Shown here piece by piece: positions 1 through 8,880 of a stretch of DNA of 54,881 nucleotides (position 1 is its first letter; every line of letters starts with the position of its first letter). Under the pieces are notes generated by a model. The model did not search any database. It had not been told where the DNA came from and saw nothing but the letters and a program-made list of their open reading frames with translations. Source of the stretch: Gemmatimonadota bacterium (lineage in GTDB: Bacteria; Gemmatimonadota; Gemmatimonadetes; Gemmatimonadales; Gemmatimonadaceae). The stretch is from assembly GCA_031127095.1 (NCBI GenBank), contig JARIEX010000004.1, forward strand, positions 1 to 54,881, given 5' to 3'. The position numbers and the translations under genes were made by a program.

Positions 1-387
1 CGCATCCCGGGGATCCCCCCGCAGTGCGAAGAGCGCGGCGGCATGTACGGCACGTTCCACGGTGTACAGCTGGGCACCCATGGCCCACCAGTCGTCGTGC
101 TCCGCCCCGTGGAAGACGCCGCCGCACCGCTCGCAGCGATGCGCGTGCGGCGACCATGGATCGAACACCAGCGGAATGCCATGCTGCGGGCACCGTCCGC
201 CTCCGCGAGTGAGGCGCGCCTTCTGCGCTGGGATGGGGAGCGGCCGGGTGCGCAGGGGGTCCAGCTCGCGCGCGAGCCCGTCGAGGAGGGGCGCCAGCGA
301 TGTGCCCGGCGCAGTGTCCCGACGGCGCTGCAACACGTCGAGGGCGAACAGCCGTGACCGCACAGTGGGGGGTGTGGGCGGCGTCAT
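1..387 (-). CDS. Heparinase II/III-like protein, N-terminal part (cut by window edge)
   Basis: The frame is open from an ATG at 387 to the window edge (129 codons), so only the N-terminus is visible. It carries a zinc-ribbon-like stretch (CPQHG, about residue 64, then CERCGGVF about 20 residues later), followed by DDWWAMGAQL and an Ala-rich helix ending ALRGDP. This order (Cys pair, W-S-P-x-x-H, C-x-x-CG, D-x-x-W, helix, L-x-GD) matches the start of heparinase II/III-family polysaccharide lyases and relatives, which cleave uronic-acid polysaccharides by beta-elimination. The catalytic (alpha/alpha) barrel lies outside the window, so activity cannot be judged. The ATG overlaps the stop of the upstream solute-binding gene (ATGA), so the two are probably co-translated. 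The lyase family assignment is recognition of a short region only. Confidence 0.65.
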   Translation of the reverse strand, partial: MTPPTPPTVRSRLFALDVLQRRRDTAPGTSLAPLLDGLARELDPLRTRPLPIPAQKARLTRGGGRCPQHGIPLVFDPWSPHAHRCERCGGVFHGAEHDDWWAMGAQLYTVERAVHAAALFALRGDPRDA

Positions 388-2012
388 GGGCGCTCCCGGC
401 GGGACCAGCGCGCCACCGAGACCAGCTCGCCGCGCAGATCCATGACAACGCCGTCGAGGCGGCGCGAGCGCCCCTGCACGCCGCGGGCGTGGTAGAGCCA
501 CGCGACGGGCATGTCGCGATCGAGTTGCGCCTCGACGGCACGCCACGCGGCCGTCGCGGCGTCGGGCGCTGCGCGGCGCGCCGCATCGAGGAGGCCGTCG
601 AGCGTGGCGGTGTGGAATCCGGCGTAGTCGAGTGCCCCGCCGCGTTGGGCGCCGTCGAAGAGCGCCGAGAGATGACCGAGGGCGATATCCCCCGGAATGC
701 CGGTGACCACGAGATCGAACGCCTTCTGCGGCGCCCGGACGGTGGCCAGGAACGTGGCGAGCTCCATCACGCGAATGGTGAGGTCGATGCCACGGGCGGC
801 GAGATCGGCCTGGACGAGCTGTTCGACGGCCATGTCCCCGCTCCCCACGGTGAGCAGCGTGAGACGGAGCGGCACGCCGCCGCGCGCACGGTTGGCGCCA
901 CGGCGCACCCACCCCGCGGCGTCGAGCAGGGCGTCGGCCTGGGTGGTGTCGGGGATCGGGGCCCCACTGGAGGAGAACGGGAGTCCTGGGGGAATGGCGC
1001 CGACGGCGGGGGTGGCGAAGCCGGCGACCGCGGCGCGGACGAGGCGCGCGCGGTCGATCGAGAGCGCGACAGCGCGACGGACGCGCCCATCGTTGAACGG
1101 CGCGCGCGTGGTATTGAACGCCAGCACCGTGGAGAAGAGCGCGGGCGGCGTGAGCAACTCGAGCGACGGATCCTGTTGCACGAGTCGGGCCATGGTGGGC
1201 GAGACGCCGGCGACGTCGAGCTCTCCGCTGACCAGGCCGGCAAACTTCGTGGCCGACTCATCGACTACGGCCACCACGATGACGCGGGCGCGCGGCGGTC
1301 CGCCGAGAGCGGCGGGGAACGCGTCGTTACGCACAAATCGCCACTGCCGGCCGGCCACACGCGACGCGAAGCGGAACGGGCCGTTGCCGACGGGCGCAGT
1401 GGCGTACAGGTGCGCGCGCCATCGCGCGCGAGGGACCGAGTCGAGCAGATGCTGCGGCACCAGCGGCAGTTCAGCAAGGATCGTGGGCAACTCGGCGCGC
1501 GGTTCGCGAAACACCATGCGCACCGTGCGGGGATCGACGACGACGACCGAATCCATCGCCGCCACATCGGCTGCGCGCGGCGAACCGAGGGCGGTGTCGC
1601 GCGCGGCGGCGATAGTGAACGCGACATCGGCGGCGGTGGTGGCGTGCCCGTCGTGCCAGCGCAGGCTGTCGTGCAGTGTGAAGGTGACCACGCGGTGCGC
1701 GGCATCCCACGCCCACGCGCGTGCGAAATACGGCACCGGGCGGAGGGCGCTGTCGAGGCGGACGAGCGTGACGAAGAGCGCGTGCCGCTGCAGCTGCCGA
1801 GAAAGCGGATGGATAGTGACCAGCGGATTGCCCGATTCCAGATCGGTGCCGGAGGCCATGACGATGGTACCGGCCGGCCGCTCGGGGCGCGCGCACCCCG
1901 CGGCGCCGGCGAGGAGGCCCACGACGGTGAGCGCCGCGACCACACGCGGGACGGCGAGGCGCCGCGCACGGGTTGACGTGCCGGTCCCGCGAGGCATCAT
2001 CCTCTCGTGCAT
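384..2012 (-). CDS. ABC transporter solute-binding lipoprotein, family 5
   Basis: This is an extracytoplasmic substrate-binding protein of the DppA/OppA type (SBP family 5, about 540 residues). It begins with an Arg-rich n-region, a hydrophobic stretch and a lipobox LAGAAGC, so the mature protein should be a lipoprotein. The typical block RWHDGHATTAADVAFT (residues about 100-115) is present. Family members bind peptides, nickel or oligosaccharides; the substrate cannot be read here. Three starts are possible: ATG 2012, 2000 or 1997. The first overlaps the GTG of the divergent permease gene by 6 bases, and even the shortest leaves only 9 bases between them, so each promoter must lie inside the other gene. 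The downstream heparinase-like gene is translationally coupled. No ABC ATPase gene is adjacent. Confidence 0.9.
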   Translation of the reverse strand: MHERMMPRGTGTSTRARRLAVPRVVAALTVVGLLAGAAGCARPERPAGTIVMASGTDLESGNPLVTIHPLSRQLQRHALFVTLVRLDSALRPVPYFARAWAWDAAHRVVTFTLHDSLRWHDGHATTAADVAFTIAAARDTALGSPRAADVAAMDSVVVVDPRTVRMVFREPRAELPTILAELPLVPQHLLDSVPRARWRAHLYATAPVGNGPFRFASRVAGRQWRFVRNDAFPAALGGPPRARVIVVAVVDESATKFAGLVSGELDVAGVSPTMARLVQQDPSLELLTPPALFSTVLAFNTTRAPFNDGRVRRAVALSIDRARLVRAAVAGFATPAVGAIPPGLPFSSSGAPIPDTTQADALLDAAGWVRRGANRARGGVPLRLTLLTVGSGDMAVEQLVQADLAARGIDLTIRVMELATFLATVRAPQKAFDLVVTGIPGDIALGHLSALFDGAQRGGALDYAGFHTATLDGLLDAARRAAPDAATAAWRAVEAQLDRDMPVAWLYHARGVQGRSRRLDGVVMDLRGELVSVARWSRRERP

Positions 2013-2984
2013 CGTCTCTCGATCCGCGTGCTGGACGCGCTACTGCTGCTCTGGCTGGTCACGACGATCACCTTCGCGCTGATCCATCTGGCGCCGGGTG
2101 ATCCGGCGGCGTTGCTGATCTCCCCGACGGCGAGCGCCACCGACGCGGCGCGCCAACGGGCGGCGTGGGGGCTGGATGCCCCGCTCGTGGTGCAATATGG
2201 CCGATGGCTGAGCGGTGTGCTGCGGGGGGATCTGGGCGAGAGCCTGGTGCGCGCACAGCCCGTGACGACGGTGATCGGCGAGGCGCTGCCGGTGTCGCTG
2301 TTCATGGGCGGCGTGTCGCTGCTGGCCAGCGTCGTGCTGGGGACACTGCTGGGGGCGCTGCAGGCGCTGCGTGCGTCCCGCCGGACCGACACGGTGGTGA
2401 CGATGGTCAGCACGGCGCTGTATGCGGCGCCAAGCTTCTGGCTCGCGCTGGCGATGGTGACAGTGTTCACGTCGGGGGTGGCGTGGCTGGGGCTTCCCGA
2501 GTGGCTGCGACTGCCGGCGTTCGGCATGCAGGATCCCGCCGCTGATCCGACGGTGATCGGGTGGAGTGACCGCTGGCGACACGCCGTGTTGCCGCTGCTG
2601 GTGCTGTCCGTGCCGGGGGCGGCGGGTGTGGCGCGGTACGCACGGCGCGCGATTCGCGAGGCGGCCACCGCACCGCACGCGCGCGCGGCGCTGGCCCGCG
2701 GCCTGTCGCGCAGCGCGGCAGAACGGCGCCACGTGCTGCGCAATGCGCTGACGCCGCTGGTGGTGCTGGTGGGGCTGACGTTGCCGGGGGTGATCGCCGG
2801 CTCCGTGTTCGTGGAACAGGTGTTCGCATGGCCCGGGCTCGGGCGCACAATGCTGTCGGCCATTGCCGGGCGCGACTACCCCGTGGTGCTGGGGCTCACG
2901 CTCGTGTACACCGGCGCGGTGGTATCCGCGAATCTGCTGGCCGATCTGGTGCTGCTCCAGCTCGACCCACGGCGGCGTGCATGA
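2007..2984 (+). CDS. ABC transporter permease, DppB type
   Basis: An inner-membrane permease of the dipeptide/oligopeptide/oligosaccharide family (325 residues, normal length). The N-terminal helix is followed by the family signature HLAPGDPAAL. The C-terminal half contains the EAA-type coupling loop around ARALARGLSRSAAERRHVLRNAL, then GSVFVEQVFAWPGLG, both typical of DppB. About six membrane segments are visible. GTG at 2007 is the likely start because the first membrane segment begins a few residues later. The stop overlaps the ATG of the next permease (ATGA). With the neighbour and the divergent binding protein it should form an importer, but the ATP-hydrolysing subunits must be encoded elsewhere. 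Confidence 0.92.
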   Translation: MHRLSIRVLDALLLLWLVTTITFALIHLAPGDPAALLISPTASATDAARQRAAWGLDAPLVVQYGRWLSGVLRGDLGESLVRAQPVTTVIGEALPVSLFMGGVSLLASVVLGTLLGALQALRASRRTDTVVTMVSTALYAAPSFWLALAMVTVFTSGVAWLGLPEWLRLPAFGMQDPAADPTVIGWSDRWRHAVLPLLVLSVPGAAGVARYARRAIREAATAPHARAALARGLSRSAAERRHVLRNALTPLVVLVGLTLPGVIAGSVFVEQVFAWPGLGRTMLSAIAGRDYPVVLGLTLVYTGAVVSANLLADLVLLQLDPRRRA

Positions 2985-3856
2985 CGGCGGCGCCCATGCG
3001 TGAGCGGCGCAGGACCGAGACGCGCGTGCTCCCTTCCCTGCGGTGGTCCGGGAGCCTGCTGCTGCTGATCGTCGTAGCGGCACTTGTCGTGCCGATGCTC
3101 GCGACGGACGGCTCGCGCGCCATCGGCGACGTGATGGCAACGCGGTTGGTGCCGCCGCTGACGCGCGATGCGCACGGCGTGTGGCATCCGTTGGGGACGG
3201 ACGCCTTTGGACGTGACCTCATGGTGCGCCTGTGGGTGGGCGCTCGGGTGTCGCTGGGGGTGGGCGCCAGCGGGGCACTGCTGAGCGGGGCGCTGGGCGT
3301 GCTGCTGGGCGCGGTGGCCGGGTGGCGCGGCGGGTTCACCGAGCGGATGATCGTGGCCGTGAGTGATGCGCTGCTGGCGATGCCGCGTCTCGTGCTGTTG
3401 CTGGTGATCGCGTCGTTGTGGGGGCCGGGGCTGGGGGTGGTGGTCACGGTGCTCGGGCTGACCGGATGGATGTCGGTGATGCGGCTGGTGCGCGCCGACG
3501 TGCGCGGGGTGCGTGCGTTGGCGTTCGTGGAGGGTGCGACGGCACTAGGAGTCCCGTCGTGGCGGGTACTCCGACGCCATGTCCTGCCGAACGCGCTGGG
3601 GAGTGCCCTGGTGGCGGTGACCCTCGGCGTGGGCAACGCGATGCTGCTGGAAAGCGGCCTGTCGTTTCTCGGGCTGGGCATTCAGCCGCCGGCGTCGAGC
3701 TGGGGGAACATGATCGCCGGCGGCCGTGAGTGGCTGCTGGTGGCGCCGTGGATCGCGCTGATCCCCGGCGTGGCCCTGATTACGACCGTTGTGGCGTGCA
3801 CGGTGGTGGGCGATGCGCTGGGCGATGGACGCGCGGACCGCGAGGGGCCGCGCTGA
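2981..3856 (+). CDS. ABC transporter permease, DppC type
   Basis: Second membrane subunit of the importer (291 residues). The N-terminal membrane helix is followed by HPLGTDAFGRDLMVRL, the characteristic DppC/OppC sequence, and a C-terminal SGLSFLGLGIQPP...WGNMIAGGREWL block, also diagnostic. The ATG at 2981 overlaps the TGA of the DppB-type gene; the frame is open further upstream, but that extension lies inside the previous gene and lacks family similarity. The gene ends 36 bases before the convergent GH38 stop, with only a short hairpin (arms at 3868-3872 and 3876-3880) between them. No ATPase gene follows. Confidence 0.92.
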   Translation: MTAAPMRERRRTETRVLPSLRWSGSLLLLIVVAALVVPMLATDGSRAIGDVMATRLVPPLTRDAHGVWHPLGTDAFGRDLMVRLWVGARVSLGVGASGALLSGALGVLLGAVAGWRGGFTERMIVAVSDALLAMPRLVLLLVIASLWGPGLGVVVTVLGLTGWMSVMRLVRADVRGVRALAFVEGATALGVPSWRVLRRHVLPNALGSALVAVTLGVGNAMLLESGLSFLGLGIQPPASSWGNMIAGGREWLLVAPWIALIPGVALITTVVACTVVGDALGDGRADREGPR

Positions 3857-3892
3857 TCGTTCGTCAGACGCCGACGGCGTGGTGCCCCCGCG

Positions 3893-6652
3893 TCAGGCCG
3901 TCGTGATCAGCATGGTCACGATCTCCCGCGGCCCCGCCTGAAATGCAACGCGGGCACCGCTGGCGGCGGGATCGCCGAGGGGTGTTTCGTCGAGCCGGCA
4001 GCGGGTGACCTGCCACGGGCCCTCGTGGGGAAGATGCCACGTACCGCGGGTGGGATGCGCCGTGAGATTGACCGTGCGCAGGATCACGCCGTCGTGCTGC
4101 TGCGCGAGCGTGATCGCGGAGGCCTCGAGGCCGATGCCCGTGAGCGTGACGCCGGCGATGCGCTCGGGGAGGGTGTGGTGGTCGAGATCGCGCACCGTGT
4201 GCCCGACGAGTGGCAGCAGGAGCGCATCGGCGGTCGCGCTGACGGCGTGTGTCCACGCCGTCGCGGCGTGTGCACCGTTCTGGCCGTCGTCCATCGCGTC
4301 GTCTTCGACCAAGAGCAAGCGCACCCCAAGGCGGGCGCGGAACGGGCCGCGACACTGTGCGTCAGGGGTGGCCGACGGCCAACCGGCATGGCCCGGACGC
4401 TCGGGGAGATCGGCCCGCGAGAGTGCACCGACGGCACGCAGCAGCGTTACGGCCAGCGCGCCCGGCGTGGATTCCGCTTCGGCGAGCCCATCCGCCGTCA
4501 GCACCGTGCTGTGCGCGCCGGCCGTCTGGGCAACCCAGCGATGCAGCGGCATGGTGGGGACGACGGTTTCGCGCGGCGTCGCGGACACGTCGGCTGGTGC
4601 AGCGGCCACCGCTCGTACCACGGGTCCGAAGGCGGCGTCGGCGGTGGTGACGGCATCGGCGAGTCCGGTGCGCCAGACAAGCTGCAGCCGGTGGTCCCGC
4701 TTGCGATTGCCCCCGTGCACGTCACACCGCAGCGATGCGGCCCCCGCGTCGAGCACGAGGGTGGTGTCCACGCGCACGTCGCGCGCCGCCGTTTCCCAGC
4801 GCAGGCGCACGGAGACGCGCAGGGGGCCGCGGTGACGCAGCTGCGTGGCCACACAGCGCAGCGACTCCCCTGCCCCGCGCAGCGACGGCGTGTAGCTGTC
4901 GCCGACATCGGTGGTGGTCACCAGCGCGAGCGCGTCGTCGATCCGGCGTCCAGCCTGCTCGAGGCACACGCGCCCGTCGTGGACGGTCACGCGCAGGGCG
5001 TCGTTTTCCAGCACGATGGTCCCGTCGTCGTCGCGCAGCATGAGGGGCGGCGCTGCGACGGGGGCTTCCCGGTCCGCGGCAGGTACGTCGCCGCCGATGC
5101 AGCGCATGCCGAACGCGGGCACCGGTGGCACCCACACGAGTACGTCGTGCTCGCGGACGAGATCGTTGTCGGGATAGTGCTGCGGGGATTCGCGCCGGAG
5201 GGGGGCCACCCGGGTGCGCAGTGGCTGCAGGGTGACCCCGTGCTGCGCCGCCCACGACGCGGCGTGCGGCGCCGGATCGCCCACGGGGACCGCTGCGGAC
5301 GCGGCGCTGCCCGGGCCCACGGGGACGTCGCCCAGCGTTTCCACGAGGCGGCACTCGGCCACGCCACCACGCGCGGCCGTGGTGCGATTCCGTACCACCA
5401 GCACGCCGTGGCCGACCGGGCGCGCGCGCGCCGCGACGACATCGTGCTGCAGGAGGAGGTCAAGGGCCGCCTCGCGCAGTCCGAGGGCCTGCGCGCGGAC
5501 GCTCTCCTGCCGCGCGTCCATGGCGCGTGCCACCGCGTCAATGGAACACCCGCACAACGTGTCGTGGGGGTGCGTTGCGAGCAGTTCCTGCCACGCCACG
5601 TTGAGCAGCGCGGGGAGTTGGGCGAGGGTGAGGCGCGCCTCGGGGCTCACGTGACGCGCCCGGGCCACGGCTGCGCGCAGCCACGCCACGGCGAGCCACG
5701 GCTCGACGTCACGCAGCAGCAGACGTTCGAGCTGGGCATTGCGGCGCTTCTGGTGCGCGCGGGTGCCGAGTGTGCCGCCGAGCGTCCAGGTGTAGCCGTA
5801 CGAGTCCCGCAATTCACCGCGAACCTCGGGGAGCGCGGTGTGAGCGGCGGCACGCGTGAGCCGGTCAGCAAAGTCGGCGAGGGTGGTACGCTGCACCCGC
5901 GCGGCCGGTGCGGCCGCGTCGCGCAGGGCGTTGACCGCGGACTCGACATCCGGCTGCAGCGCATGATGGTCGGCGCCGTTGGGGAGGAGCACCACACCGG
6001 TGCGGTTCCGCGCCGCATACATCACCGCGAGGCGCGTCCAGCGCTCGCGGGCGGCGTCGGGGTGGGCCGGCAGCGCGCTCCCCACCTCATACCCGTCGGG
6101 CGGGAGGTGGTACGCGAGGACCGATGCCCCGTCGGCGCCGGTCCAATGCGCGGCATCGGACACCGGGTGGCTGGCGCCCCCGATGCCGCGCCAGACAATA
6201 GCGACGGCGAAGCCATAGCCCGCCGCGATACTGGGCAGCGCCGCGGGGTGGCCGAAGGTGTCGGGGCAGTACGCCACGTTGGGCGAGACGGCGCCGAACC
6301 GGTGCAGCACCCGTCGGCCCGCTTCGAGGTTGCGGAGGATGGCTTCGCCGGACGGGATCAGGTTGTCGGCCAGCACGAACCACGGACCAGCCTCCAGCGC
6401 ACCGCCCTGCAGCCGGCCGCGCAGCGTCGCTTCGCGTTCGGGGCGCACCGCGAGATAGTCGAGCAGCGTGATCGCCTGCCCGTCGAGCAGAAAGGGCGCC
6501 GGGGCCGGATGCCCCTCGCCGGGAGGCGCGAGGAGGGCGTCGATCAGCGCCACCAGACGCTGCCGGAAGCGCGCCGCCGGGTGATACCACTCCCGGTCCC
6601 AGTGCGTGTGTGCGACAACGCAAACGTCGAGGGGGGCGCGAGAAGCGGTCAC
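3893..6652 (-). CDS. Alpha-mannosidase, GH38 family
   Basis: A 919-residue glycoside hydrolase family 38 enzyme, which removes alpha-linked mannose with retention using a zinc ion. The first motif HTHWDREWY (H15, H17, D19) supplies zinc ligands, and CPDTFGHPAALP places the catalytic nucleophile at D131. NGADHH (225-230) and DSYGYTW further support the fold, followed by the mid-helical bundle (RRNAQLERLLL) and a long beta-rich C-terminal region. No signal peptide is seen, so it acts in the cytoplasm, presumably on imported mannosides, as for bacterial MngB-type enzymes. Start is GTG 6652; there is no convincing ribosome-binding site. Convergent with the permease genes and divergent from the DedA gene. 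Confidence 0.93.
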   Translation of the reverse strand: MTASRAPLDVCVVAHTHWDREWYHPAARFRQRLVALIDALLAPPGEGHPAPAPFLLDGQAITLLDYLAVRPEREATLRGRLQGGALEAGPWFVLADNLIPSGEAILRNLEAGRRVLHRFGAVSPNVAYCPDTFGHPAALPSIAAGYGFAVAIVWRGIGGASHPVSDAAHWTGADGASVLAYHLPPDGYEVGSALPAHPDAARERWTRLAVMYAARNRTGVVLLPNGADHHALQPDVESAVNALRDAAAPAARVQRTTLADFADRLTRAAAHTALPEVRGELRDSYGYTWTLGGTLGTRAHQKRRNAQLERLLLRDVEPWLAVAWLRAAVARARHVSPEARLTLAQLPALLNVAWQELLATHPHDTLCGCSIDAVARAMDARQESVRAQALGLREAALDLLLQHDVVAARARPVGHGVLVVRNRTTAARGGVAECRLVETLGDVPVGPGSAASAAVPVGDPAPHAASWAAQHGVTLQPLRTRVAPLRRESPQHYPDNDLVREHDVLVWVPPVPAFGMRCIGGDVPAADREAPVAAPPLMLRDDDGTIVLENDALRVTVHDGRVCLEQAGRRIDDALALVTTTDVGDSYTPSLRGAGESLRCVATQLRHRGPLRVSVRLRWETAARDVRVDTTLVLDAGAASLRCDVHGGNRKRDHRLQLVWRTGLADAVTTADAAFGPVVRAVAAAPADVSATPRETVVPTMPLHRWVAQTAGAHSTVLTADGLAEAESTPGALAVTLLRAVGALSRADLPERPGHAGWPSATPDAQCRGPFRARLGVRLLLVEDDAMDDGQNGAHAATAWTHAVSATADALLLPLVGHTVRDLDHHTLPERIAGVTLTGIGLEASAITLAQQHDGVILRTVNLTAHPTRGTWHLPHEGPWQVTRCRLDETPLGDPAASGARVAFQAGPREIVTMLITTA

Positions 6653-6789
6653 AGGCGGAAGCTAGCGCGCCCACGTGGAGCATGGCCAGCGGCACGCTCG
6701 ACGGCCACGCGTGTGGTTGACCGCGGAGGCACGGCCATCGACCTTTCGCGGGCTGATGGACGCACTGATTTCCGTTTCCGGATGACCGC

Positions 6790-7425
6790 TTGGAATTTCT
6801 GACCGAGTTTTACCACAGGCTTCGCGACCTTCCCGCGCTGGTGCAATGGGCCGGGTACGCGGGGCTGACGATCATCATCTTCGCCGAAACCGGCCTGCTG
6901 GTCGGGTTTTTTCTCCCCGGTGATTCGCTGCTGGTGACCGCGGGACTGCTGGCCGCCGATCCGGCGTTCGGTCTCAACCTGTGGTTGCTGGGGTTGATCC
7001 TTACGGTGGCGGCTATCGTGGGCGACACGGTGGGCTACAATGTGGGCAAGGCGACCGGGCCGCGGATCTTCACGCGCGAGGACTCGCTGTTCTTCCACAA
7101 GGACCACCTGCTGAAAGCGCAGGCGTTCTACGAGCGCCACGGCGGCAAGACCATCGTCATTGCCCGCTTCATGCCGATCGTGCGCACGTTCGCGCCGGTC
7201 GTCGCCGGCGTGGGCCGCATGCGGTATGCTTCGTTTCTGGCGTACAATGTGTTCGGCGGTGTGCTATGGATCTGGAGCATGCTGCTCACCGGCTTCGTGC
7301 TGGCGAAGACGGTGCCCGGCGTTGCCAAACACGTGGAAAAAGTGATTCTGGTGGTGGTGTTTCTCTCGGTGCTCCCCGGTCTCATTGCATGGTTGCGCAC
7401 CCGGCGCGCGCAGGCGAAGGCCTAA
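6790..7425 (+). CDS. DedA family membrane protein
   Basis: A 211-residue polytopic inner-membrane protein of the DedA (SNARE-associated/VTT) family, whose members are implicated in phospholipid recycling (undecaprenyl phosphate and other lipid flipping) and membrane-potential homeostasis. Visible signatures are [18 protein letters not shown], the [10 protein letters not shown] turn, and the re-entrant-loop motif [19 protein letters not shown] containing the conserved Arg and Pro residues. The start appears to be TTG 6790; an ATG at 6782 is in another frame. It is followed after 50 bases by the superoxide dismutase gene on the same strand. Confidence 0.93.
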   Translation: MEFLTEFYHRLRDLPALVQWAGYAGLTIIIFAETGLLVGFFLPGDSLLVTAGLLAADPAFGLNLWLLGLILTVAAIVGDTVGYNVGKATGPRIFTREDSLFFHKDHLLKAQAFYERHGGKTIVIARFMPIVRTFAPVVAGVGRMRYASFLAYNVFGGVLWIWSMLLTGFVLAKTVPGVAKHVEKVILVVVFLSVLPGLIAWLRTRRAQAKA

Positions 7426-7475
7426 GCACGCCGCTCTTACGTCCGTATCCCCGTTCTTCCTCACGGAGACATCGC

Positions 7476-8078
7476 ATGGCCCATACTCTTCCGTCGCTGC
7501 CGTACGCCCCCGAGGCGCTCGAGCCGCACATCGATGCGCAGACCATGAACATCCATCATGGCAAGCATCATCAGGCGTACGTCACGAACCTCAACGCTGC
7601 GATCGACAAGGCGCCGGAGCTGGCGTCGTGGTCGATCGACGAGCTGTGCAGCAAGATCAACGAAGTGCCGGAGGCGGTGCGCACCGCGGTGCGCAACAAT
7701 GGCGGCGGCCACTGGAACCACTCGCTGTTCTGGCAGACGATGGCGCCGAATGCCGGCGGCGAGCCCACGGGCGCGCTGGCCGAGGCCATCACGAAGGCCT
7801 TCGGTTCGTTCGCGACGTTCAAGGAGCAGTTCCAGGCCGCCGGCCTGGGTCGCTTCGGATCCGGCTGGGCGTGGCTGGTGTCCACCAACGGCACGCTCTC
7901 GATCATGAGCACGCCGAATCAGGACAACCCGCTCATGGAAGGCAAGCACGCGCTCCTGGGCTGCGACGTGTGGGAGCACGCGTACTACCTGAAGTATCAG
8001 AACCGCCGCGCGGATTACTTGGGCGCCTACTGGAACGTGGTGAACTGGGCCGAAGTCGCGAAGCGCTTCGCCGCCTGA
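7476..8078 (+). CDS. sodA: Superoxide dismutase, Mn-type (Fe/Mn family)
   Basis: Converts superoxide to hydrogen peroxide and oxygen. At 200 residues it is of normal length. The metal ligands H27, H82, D164 and H168 are all visible ([26 protein letters not shown]). Q149 in NQDNPLMEG and the glycines before H79 match the manganese rather than the iron subgroup, so manganese is the likely metal, although cambialistic enzymes exist. No signal peptide, so it is cytoplasmic. A GGAG ribosome-binding site lies about 9 bases before the ATG at 7476. A perfect palindrome just after the stop terminates the unit. Confidence 0.96.
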   Translation: MAHTLPSLPYAPEALEPHIDAQTMNIHHGKHHQAYVTNLNAAIDKAPELASWSIDELCSKINEVPEAVRTAVRNNGGGHWNHSLFWQTMAPNAGGEPTGALAEAITKAFGSFATFKEQFQAAGLGRFGSGWAWLVSTNGTLSIMSTPNQDNPLMEGKHALLGCDVWEHAYYLKYQNRRADYLGAYWNVVNWAEVAKRFAA

Positions 8079-8097
8079 GTCCGGCGTCATGTTGAAC

Positions 8098-8137
8098 GAC
8101 AGAAGGGGCGCCGTGCATGCACGGCGCCCCTTCTGTC
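8098..8137. terminator. Bidirectional hairpin terminator between convergent genes
   Basis: A perfect 40-bp inverted repeat: arms 8098-8117 and 8118-8137 are exact reverse complements and meet without an obligatory loop. It lies between the stops of the convergent superoxide dismutase and Yip1-like genes. The outer part of each arm ends in TTCTGTC when read outward, giving a modest pyrimidine-rich tail on both strands, so it can serve both transcripts. Confidence 0.8.
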
Positions 8138-8160
8138 ATCGTCGTGGCTGATCCGCGAGA

Positions 8161-8880
8161 TCAGGTCAGCAACGCCGGGATCGCGGTGAGCGCAACACCG
8201 ATGCCCCAGCCAACGAGTGCTCCGACGAAACCGGCGCTCCGCTCAACTCGGCCGATCACACTGATCCCGATACCGAACAGCACCAGCTGCCAGAGATTGA
8301 ACAGGTCGAGATTGGCCAGTAGCGCCATCAGGGCCGGCGAAACGGTGAACGGATCGACAAAGCGCGCGGGGCCCAACGCCGCATCCGAAAACGACCGGAT
8401 GGACGCCGGATCAGCGATCGCACCCTGCACGGCCGTGGCGACAAAGCTGAGCACGCGCGGTACCGACGCCAGCGTGGCGACAAGCATGGCCTGCCCGAAG
8501 GTCATGCGCGCCGAGGCCACCTTGGCACCGATCAGCACGAGCGCCCCGCCGAGCAGCGCCCCCAACGGAATCATGAAGGTGCCGGTAGCGAGAAAGCCGT
8601 AACCGGCGACCTTCCGCGCGGTCGCCATGGCCTCGGCGGGAATGGGCTTGCCCCGCGACGCCATCTGCTGCATCTGCAGATCGAAGTTCGCGTCGAGGTA
8701 CGGCTGGATCAGACCTTTGGTCGCGACCACCACGACCAGCGTGACGATGGTCAGCAGGAGAATGTGCATCCCCGCCCCCTTCGCGCGTGCGCGGTCGAAG
8801 ACGGTGGCCGGTGCCCAGAGCACCTCCAGCACGTCTTCGAACACACTGCCCGTGCCCGATCCGGTGGTCTTGTCGTTCAT
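8161..8880 (-). CDS. Yip1-like integral membrane protein
   Basis: A 239-residue protein with a short cytoplasmic N-terminus (FEDVLEVLWAPATVFDRARAKG) leading into about five membrane segments, the layout of bacterial Yip1-domain proteins. Residues 25-40 hold the P-x-x-x-F amphipathic stretch typical of that family. Its biochemical role is unknown; membrane organisation or trafficking is assumed only from distant eukaryotic relatives. The ATG overlaps the stop of speA (ATGA), so it is probably co-translated with arginine decarboxylase; no functional link between the two is known to me. The palindromic terminator follows. Confidence 0.75.
   Translation of the reverse strand: MNDKTTGSGTGSVFEDVLEVLWAPATVFDRARAKGAGMHILLLTIVTLVVVVATKGLIQPYLDANFDLQMQQMASRGKPIPAEAMATARKVAGYGFLATGTFMIPLGALLGGALVLIGAKVASARMTFGQAMLVATLASVPRVLSFVATAVQGAIADPASIRSFSDAALGPARFVDPFTVSPALMALLANLDLFNLWQLVLFGIGISVIGRVERSAGFVGALVGWGIGVALTAIPALLT

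Noticed and set aside
300-1976. Long open frames on the strand opposite the binding-protein gene
   Set aside because: They are antisense to a gene with clear family motifs. The translations are rich in Arg, Gly and His with no recognisable domain, as expected for high-GC shadow frames.
3868-3880. Short hairpin between the permease and GH38 stops as a terminator
   Set aside because: The stem is only five bases with no T-tract, which is too weak to call.
4025-6802. 925-codon open frame opposite the GH38 gene
   Set aside because: Antisense to GH38 catalytic motifs, with Arg/His-rich low-complexity translation. It is a GC-driven shadow frame. The same applies to long antisense frames at 9600-10898, 13425-14726, 15243-16709, 21839-23344, 32516-33853, 35791-37353, 46328-47953 and 51490-53454.
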